NCBI GenBank assembly: GCA_030642005.1
Contig: DAOWOP010000092.1
Coordinates: 1-10,021, forward strand
DNA length: 10,021 nucleotides
Origin: Planctomycetales bacterium
GTDB taxonomy: Bacteria > Planctomycetota > Phycisphaerae > SM23-33
Direction: 5' to 3'
Positions 5,883 to 10,021 of the stretch are shown piece after piece. The notes beneath the pieces are model-generated. The model searched no databases, had not been told where the DNA came from, and worked only from the letters and a program-made list of their open reading frames with translations. Both the position numbers and the translations under genes were made by a program. Positions within the stretch are counted from its first letter, which is position 1; each line of letters begins with the position of its first letter.

Positions 5883-8567
5883 ATGATCAAAAGAACTGAC
5901 TATCATCGAAAAGGTTCTGTTATCGTTATGGTAGTGGGGCTGTTGGTGATGCTGGCGATGGTGGGCACGACGTTTATCATCGTCGCTCACATGGACCGCC
6001 GGGAGGCTGCTGCCATCGCCACTGCCGCTCCGATGAAACAGGTCGCCGGCGGCCTCTTGCAGCAAATTCGCGTCAAACTCGCCGCCGACCTGCACATTGA
6101 TGCGTCGGGTGTTATTTACGGCCTGGCCACCGATTACAAACAACAAGTCGATTGCCCGCACGAAGATTACGACAAGCACCTGGCAAGTTTCGCTCCCGTC
6201 GATATGGATGGGGATGGAATTGCTGATACGTGGAGGCACATCAGCAATCACAACGGCGTCGCCGGTTTTGTCAATGTGCCGACCGATGATAATTCGCTGG
6301 TCGATACCGACGGATGGGCCTATCTATGGGACGTAGGCCAAAATGCGTGGGTGCTGAAACCTGCCGGGACGTCCGGCTCTTACGCCGGCGATGCGAAACT
6401 GTTCGATTCCGGTGTCTCCAACCGTGCCGGGAAAAAATACTGGGTCGCAGTCCGCATCATAGACGCCTCGGCCCTGATGAACGTCAACTCTGCCTATGGC
6501 CCGCCGGCGGCCGCCGCTGCCGGGACCGTCATGCCGATAACGAACATGTCGCTGGAGGCTCTGACCAATACGGCCACTCGCGATAATGTTCACGACGCAC
6601 GCAACGGTTCAACGGCAGACAATATCGCCGCGTTCAACACCAATTATGTTCAGAGGCCTCTGGACCCTGCGCCTGCTGCGGTGGGCTATTTGCCTTTCGA
6701 CGCTTCCGACATGACGGCGCTGCTGTGGGGTGGGACTGTCCCGAACACCGCATCGGGCAGGCTATGGGAGGCCTTGGGCGGCGGCGTGCCGTTCGACGCC
6801 GCCAAGTCGTACCTGACGGTATTCTCGTCCTCACGCGACTACATCCGTCGGGCCACCGGAATCCAGGACATGACTCACAGGATCGATTTGAACCTCGCCG
6901 GTTTCGACGACCTGTTCAAGGCTTTCTACAACGCGATACCGGCCGGCGTGCCCGGCATGACCGACGGCGCCAGTAACGCCGAGCGGGATGCGAAGCGCCG
7001 CAGCGTCGCGGCGCAACTGGCTGCCAACGTCATCGACTACCGCGACGGCGACGACACGCCATATCAGCCTACCGTAGCCGAGATAGCGGCGGCTGGGCTT
7101 GCTGCAGGGACGACGCTCTTCGGCGTCGAGCGCCAGCCTTTCATCACCGAGGCCTGGCTGCGAATGGAGTGGGATGCGGCGGTCCCTCCCGGCAGCGTCA
7201 AGCAGTGGTCTGCCATCGAGTTGTTCAATCCGTACAAGACGGACATTGACCTGACCGGTTATCAATTGAAGGTCGGCGCAGGCGCTGCCACCGCGATGAG
7301 CCTGCCGCCGGGCGGTACACTGCCTGCCGGTGAGCGGTTCGTAATCGCCAGCAACACCGCCGAAATCCAGGCGGCGAACAAATGTCTGGACAACACCCTT
7401 GACCTGCGCCAGACATGCACGCTGTTTCGCCCGGCTTCGGGCGGGTCGCCGGCGCCTGTGGGGAGCGTTGAGTTCGCCCAGTTCGGGCTGACCACGCCGA
7501 TTGCCGCCGGTCCTGCGGTTCACGCCGCTATCCGCCGCGACGACGCCGTCGCACGCGCCAAGTACTCCGTAGCCGTGTATAAGACTTACGCCGTAACCTA
7601 TCGCATCGGCGATGCCGGTTGTCCGACTGCCGGCGCAACCAACCTCGGTCGGAGCAACGTCGATCCCCTCGTTGGGGGCGAGGCGACAATCATCACCAGC
7701 CCGCCGGCAGTGCCGACACCTGTTTTTGTCCGCAACGGCTCGCTGATTAACCTCGGCGAGTTTTCTCGCATCTTCTACATCGGCCCGTCCGACGACGGAA
7801 CGCCGCTGGATGAGGCCTTGGCGTCGATGGCGCCGAACAACGTATCCAACGGCCGGCTTTACACCTTTGGCGCCATACATTCAGGCGGGTGGGGCGACGC
7901 GAACATCCCGGCCATTCCACCGATCTGCATGCTCGGCGACTACATGGACGCGCTTATCCCCGATCCGGCCAACATCGGCGGGACCGATACCGTCTATGGC
8001 CGGATTAACATCAACACCGCCCCCTGGCAGGTCGTCCAGCACCTGCCCGGCATCAGCGCGCTGACGACCGCCATCGGCGGCGGAAAGATGCTGCGGGAGC
8101 GTGTGGCCAGAGACATCGTCGCTTACCGCGACCTGCTGGATAACACCGCTATCGGCGGGCATAATTATTCCACCGGCGGAGCCCACATTACCGTTACGGG
8201 TCTGCCCCACCTGCGGCTCGAAGCCGGCTTCGCCAGTCCGGGCGAGGTCGCCATTCCGCTGGCGAAGATCGTTACCCCCAACAACAACTACGGTTCCTCT
8301 GCCCCCAATTGCTACAGAATATCCGATGGCGACGACGGTCTCGACGACATTACCGACGACCTGAGCAAACGCGACATCTATTATGCCTGGCTGAGCAATC
8401 AGATTACGGTTCGCTCCGATGTTTATATCGCTTACATCCGCGTCCAGATCGGCGATGACCCGCTCACCACCGGCGCAGTCCGAAAGTACGTAGCCGTCAT
8501 CGACCGCAGCGGTTGCACCACATCCGACGACCTGCCCGACGTGGTGATGTTTGCGGAAATGAAGTAG
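5883..8567 (+). CDS. gspK: Very large GspK-like minor pseudopilin with a lamin-tail-like insert
   Basis: This 894-residue protein is over twice the usual GspK length (about 330). Its leader is short, with cleavage after Gly11, then SVIVMVVGLLVMLAMVGTTFIIVA (12-35). Position +5 is Met16 instead of Glu, as expected for GspK, which lacks the conserved Glu. GspK hallmarks follow: VRIIDASALMNVNSA (about 189-203), AANVIDYRDGDD (380-391) with QPFITEAW (418-425), and RININTAPWQVVQHLPG (707-723), which corresponds to the helix-hairpin-helix-like INxNTA element of GspK. Between the halves, WSAIELFNPYKTDIDLTGYQL (about 442-462) followed by LPPGGTLPAGERFVIAS (474-490) looks like a lamin-tail beta-sandwich. 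VDMDGDGIADTW (106-117) resembles a dockerin-type calcium loop. GspK caps the pseudopilus tip with GspI and GspJ, so extra domains would be displayed in the periplasm. Membership in the GspK family is strong; the insert assignment is weaker. Confidence 0.85.
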   Translation: MIKRTDYHRKGSVIVMVVGLLVMLAMVGTTFIIVAHMDRREAAAIATAAPMKQVAGGLLQQIRVKLAADLHIDASGVIYGLATDYKQQVDCPHEDYDKHLASFAPVDMDGDGIADTWRHISNHNGVAGFVNVPTDDNSLVDTDGWAYLWDVGQNAWVLKPAGTSGSYAGDAKLFDSGVSNRAGKKYWVAVRIIDASALMNVNSAYGPPAAAAAGTVMPITNMSLEALTNTATRDNVHDARNGSTADNIAAFNTNYVQRPLDPAPAAVGYLPFDASDMTALLWGGTVPNTASGRLWEALGGGVPFDAAKSYLTVFSSSRDYIRRATGIQDMTHRIDLNLAGFDDLFKAFYNAIPAGVPGMTDGASNAERDAKRRSVAAQLAANVIDYRDGDDTPYQPTVAEIAAAGLAAGTTLFGVERQPFITEAWLRMEWDAAVPPGSVKQWSAIELFNPYKTDIDLTGYQLKVGAGAATAMSLPPGGTLPAGERFVIASNTAEIQAANKCLDNTLDLRQTCTLFRPASGGSPAPVGSVEFAQFGLTTPIAAGPAVHAAIRRDDAVARAKYSVAVYKTYAVTYRIGDAGCPTAGATNLGRSNVDPLVGGEATIITSPPAVPTPVFVRNGSLINLGEFSRIFYIGPSDDGTPLDEALASMAPNNVSNGRLYTFGAIHSGGWGDANIPAIPPICMLGDYMDALIPDPANIGGTDTVYGRININTAPWQVVQHLPGISALTTAIGGGKMLRERVARDIVAYRDLLDNTAIGGHNYSTGGAHITVTGLPHLRLEAGFASPGEVAIPLAKIVTPNNNYGSSAPNCYRISDGDDGLDDITDDLSKRDIYYAWLSNQITVRSDVYIAYIRVQIGDDPLTTGAVRKYVAVIDRSGCTTSDDLPDVVMFAEMK

Positions 8568-8572
8568 AAAAT

Positions 8573-8715
8573 GGTGAATCGGTAAATCGGTAAATCGGCA
8601 AATCGGTGAATCGGTGAATCAGTGAATCAGTAAAACCGTTCAGATTGGGCTTCAACGGGCTTTCCTCGATCAACCGATTTACCGATCAACCGATTCACTG
8701 ATTCACTGATCAACT
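8573..8715. repeat. Inverted pair of octamer arrays between converging genes, possible bidirectional terminator
   Basis: Eight octamers of consensus RGTRAATC run from 8573 to 8636, starting six bases after the gspK stop. Six octamers of the opposite orientation (GATTCACT/GATTTACC/GATCAACC type) run from 8668 to 8715. The tip between them also pairs: CCGTT (8636-8640) with AACGG (8654-8658). The last unit contains the ispG stop codon (TCA on the plus strand, 8710-8712) and its last sense codon. The arms can form a long imperfect hairpin on either transcript. A terminator role is inferred from position; there is no clear U tract. Confidence 0.78.
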
Positions 8716-9807
8716 TTTCTTTTCCACCAACGCCTGGACTTCTGTTACAAGCGCTTCGACGATCTTCTCTTCGGGCACGGTTCGGATGTATTTCCCTTCG
8801 CGGTAGATGGCGGCCTTGCCTTTCCCGCAGCAGACGGCGGCGTCTGCGCCCTCGGCCTCGCCGGGACCGTTGACGATGCAGCCCATCACCGCGACGAGGA
8901 CGTGCTGCTTAACGTCGGCCAGTGCGGCGCGAACCTCTTCGGCGAGCGCGGCGACGTCCGCTTCGGTCCGGCCACAGGTCGGGCAGGCGATTATCTCGGC
9001 GCGGTCGCGCCGGCGAAGGCGAAGCGAGGCGAGAAGTTCCTTCGCGGCGACGGCCTCGGCGACCGGGTCGCCGGCGAAACTGATGCGAATCGTATCGCCG
9101 ATCCCCTCTGCCAGCAGCGTCCCGACAGCGGCGACCGACCGCACCATGCCCGTCGCTGCCGTTCCGGCGTGCGTCAGGCCAAGGTGCAGCGGATAGTCAA
9201 ACCGTTCGCTCAAGGCGCGATTGACCGCGATGGTTGTAATTGCGTCGTGGCTCTTGGCCGACAGGACAAGGTCGTGAAAGTCGGCCTCGATAAAGACTTC
9301 GAGGTAATCGGTGATGGTTTCGACCATCAGTTCATCGAGCGGTTTTTTGAGTTGTTCAGCCTGGCGGGCGGGGTCGGTGCGGTCCATGACGGACCCCTCG
9401 TTGACACCCACGCGGATGCCGATACCGGCGTCTTTGCAGGCGTTGATAACTTCCCGAACGGCCTGTCGGTCGGTGATATTGCCAGGATTGAGGCGGATTT
9501 TATGCACGCCGGCGGCGATGGCTTCGAGGGCTCGCTGAAACCGGAAGTGCACGTCGGCGACTATCGGAACCGGTGAAGCCGCGACGATTTGCCCCAGAGC
9601 GGCAGTGTCGGCGGGCGCAGCGGCGGCGACGCGGACGATGTCGCAGCCGGCGCAGGCCAAGGCGTCGATCTGCTCCAGCGTCGCGGCTACGTCCGCTGTC
9701 GGCGTGGTCGTCATTGACTGGATGCTCACCGGCGAGCCGCCGCCGATACGCACGCCGCCGACGGTTACGCCGCGAGTCTTTCTACGCTGAATTTCGGGAA
9801 GTTTCAT
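8710..9807 (-). CDS. ispG: 4-hydroxy-3-methylbut-2-enyl diphosphate synthase IspG (GcpE)
   Basis: This 365-residue protein is complete and close to the length of E. coli IspG (372). It performs the sixth step of the MEP isoprenoid pathway: reductive ring opening of methylerythritol cyclodiphosphate to HMBPP in the cytoplasm, using a [4Fe-4S] cluster. The N-terminal TIM-barrel part shows SIQSMTTTPTADV (28-40), PIVADVHF (81-88), KIRLNPGNI (103-111) and IRVGVNEGS (131-139). The cluster ligands are visible as CPTCG (Cys275, Cys278) and VMGCIVNGPGEAEGAD (Cys310), with Glu317 seven residues after the last Cys, as in E. coli (Cys305, Glu312). There is no large insert, so this is the compact bacterial form. 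ATG 9807 gives the normal N-terminus; the Shine-Dalgarno is weak (GGTG two bases upstream). It faces the pseudopilin operon and shares the repeat-filled gap with it. The C-terminal Ser and the stop lie in the last repeat unit. No other MEP gene is in the window. Confidence 0.97.
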   Translation of the reverse strand: MKLPEIQRRKTRGVTVGGVRIGGGSPVSIQSMTTTPTADVAATLEQIDALACAGCDIVRVAAAAPADTAALGQIVAASPVPIVADVHFRFQRALEAIAAGVHKIRLNPGNITDRQAVREVINACKDAGIGIRVGVNEGSVMDRTDPARQAEQLKKPLDELMVETITDYLEVFIEADFHDLVLSAKSHDAITTIAVNRALSERFDYPLHLGLTHAGTAATGMVRSVAAVGTLLAEGIGDTIRISFAGDPVAEAVAAKELLASLRLRRRDRAEIIACPTCGRTEADVAALAEEVRAALADVKQHVLVAVMGCIVNGPGEAEGADAAVCCGKGKAAIYREGKYIRTVPEEKIVEALVTEVQALVEKKS

Positions 9808-9846
9808 GGCACCGATATGTTACCTTTTTTACCTGCTCGTATCCAA

Positions 9847-9881
9847 AATGACCAATGACCAATGACCAATGACTAATGACT
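9847..9881. repeat. Heptamer tandem array upstream of ispG
   Basis: AATGACC occurs three times at 9847-9867, followed by AATGACT twice to 9881. The array lies 40 bases before the ispG start (read on the minus strand), in the region expected to carry its promoter. It matches the style of the other arrays here but not their sequence. Confidence 0.8.
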
Positions 9882-9885
9882 AGGC

Positions 9886-10021
9886 TCTGTCTGAAAAGTC
9901 AGGCATCGCCTCAAAGCGTTCAGCAATCAGCGTTCAGCAATCAGCAAAAACCCGATAAACAAAGGGCCTGAATGCTGACTGCTGATTGCTGAAAGCCTGT
10001 CTGAAATACTTTTCAGACAGA
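9886..10021. mobile_element. Small MITE-like element with 14-bp terminal inverted repeats
   Basis: TCTGTCTGAAAAGT at 9886-9899 is perfectly inverted as ACTTTTCAGACAGA at 10008-10021, the last bases of the window. The interior is also symmetrical: a 14-bp unit AGCGTTCAGCAATC is duplicated at 9915-9942, and GCTGATTGCTGAA at 9981-9993 is the reverse complement of TTCAGCAATCAGC found at 9919-9931 and 9933-9945. The right end alone forms a 10-bp hairpin with a TACT loop (9997-10020). It encodes no protein. A target-site duplication cannot be checked because the right flank is missing. It could instead be a plain intergenic palindromic repeat. Confidence 0.6.

Noticed and set aside
6831..7880. Minus-strand open frame of 349 codons opposite gspK
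   Set aside because: It lies wholly inside the well-supported gspK frame, is rich in Arg/Gly/Val without any recognisable domain, and is explained by high GC in the third codon position of gspK.
8902..9576. Plus-strand open frame of 224 codons opposite ispG
   Set aside because: It overlaps IspG, whose cluster cysteines and motifs are unambiguous. The frame is a shadow caused by codon bias.
9817..9846. Sigma-70-like promoter for ispG on the minus strand (TTGGAT, 18 bases, TAACAT)
   Set aside because: The -10-like box would end only nine bases before the start codon, leaving almost no leader, and both boxes are weak matches. A leaderless transcript is possible but not supported.

Overview
The window looks like chromosomal DNA from a planctomycete-type bacterium, probably class Phycisphaerae or a relative. 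This placement is inferred from the long run of large, divergent pseudopilins, a very large GspK-like protein with a lamin-tail-like insert, moderately high GC, and many short tandem and palindromic repeats between and inside genes. No rRNA or other phylogenetic marker is present to confirm it.

Positions 2-8567 hold one plus-strand operon for the inner-membrane and pseudopilus part of a type II secretion (or closely related type IV pilus-like) system. The order is: C-terminal part of a GspF/PilC platform protein (2-652), three consecutive GspG-like pseudopilins (680-1411, 1415-2161, 2229-2741), a GspH-like (2744-3754), a GspI-like (3754-4605), a GspJ-like (4707-5717) and a giant GspK-like pseudopilin (5883-8567). 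The order F-G-H-I-J-K matches the classical gsp operon, except that the G position is tripled. Several genes abut or overlap, which suggests translational coupling. GspF would anchor assembly in the inner membrane, the GspG-like proteins would form the fibre, and H/I/J/K would form its tip. No secretin, ATPase, prepilin peptidase, GspC, GspL or GspM lies in the window.

Positions 8710-9807 on the minus strand encode IspG, the iron-sulfur enzyme of the MEP isoprenoid pathway. It converges on the gsp operon and is functionally unrelated to it. The space between them is filled by an inverted pair of octamer arrays that could act as a bidirectional terminator. Positions 9808-10021, upstream of ispG, hold a heptamer array and a small MITE-like inverted-repeat element that reaches the last base of the window.

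The most unusual signal is where the repeats sit. Four of the six smaller prepilin genes carry repeats inside the segment encoding the cytoplasmic leader peptide that prepilin peptidase removes: a palindrome plus heptads in the second G-like gene, a cassette of seven hairpins in the H-like gene, heptamer and octamer tandem arrays in the I-like gene, and a 24-bp duplication in the J-like gene. The leaders are therefore 36 to about 103 residues long, instead of the few to about 30 usual for prepilins. I see no wholly new gene system. The repeat-built leaders are the observation most worth following up.
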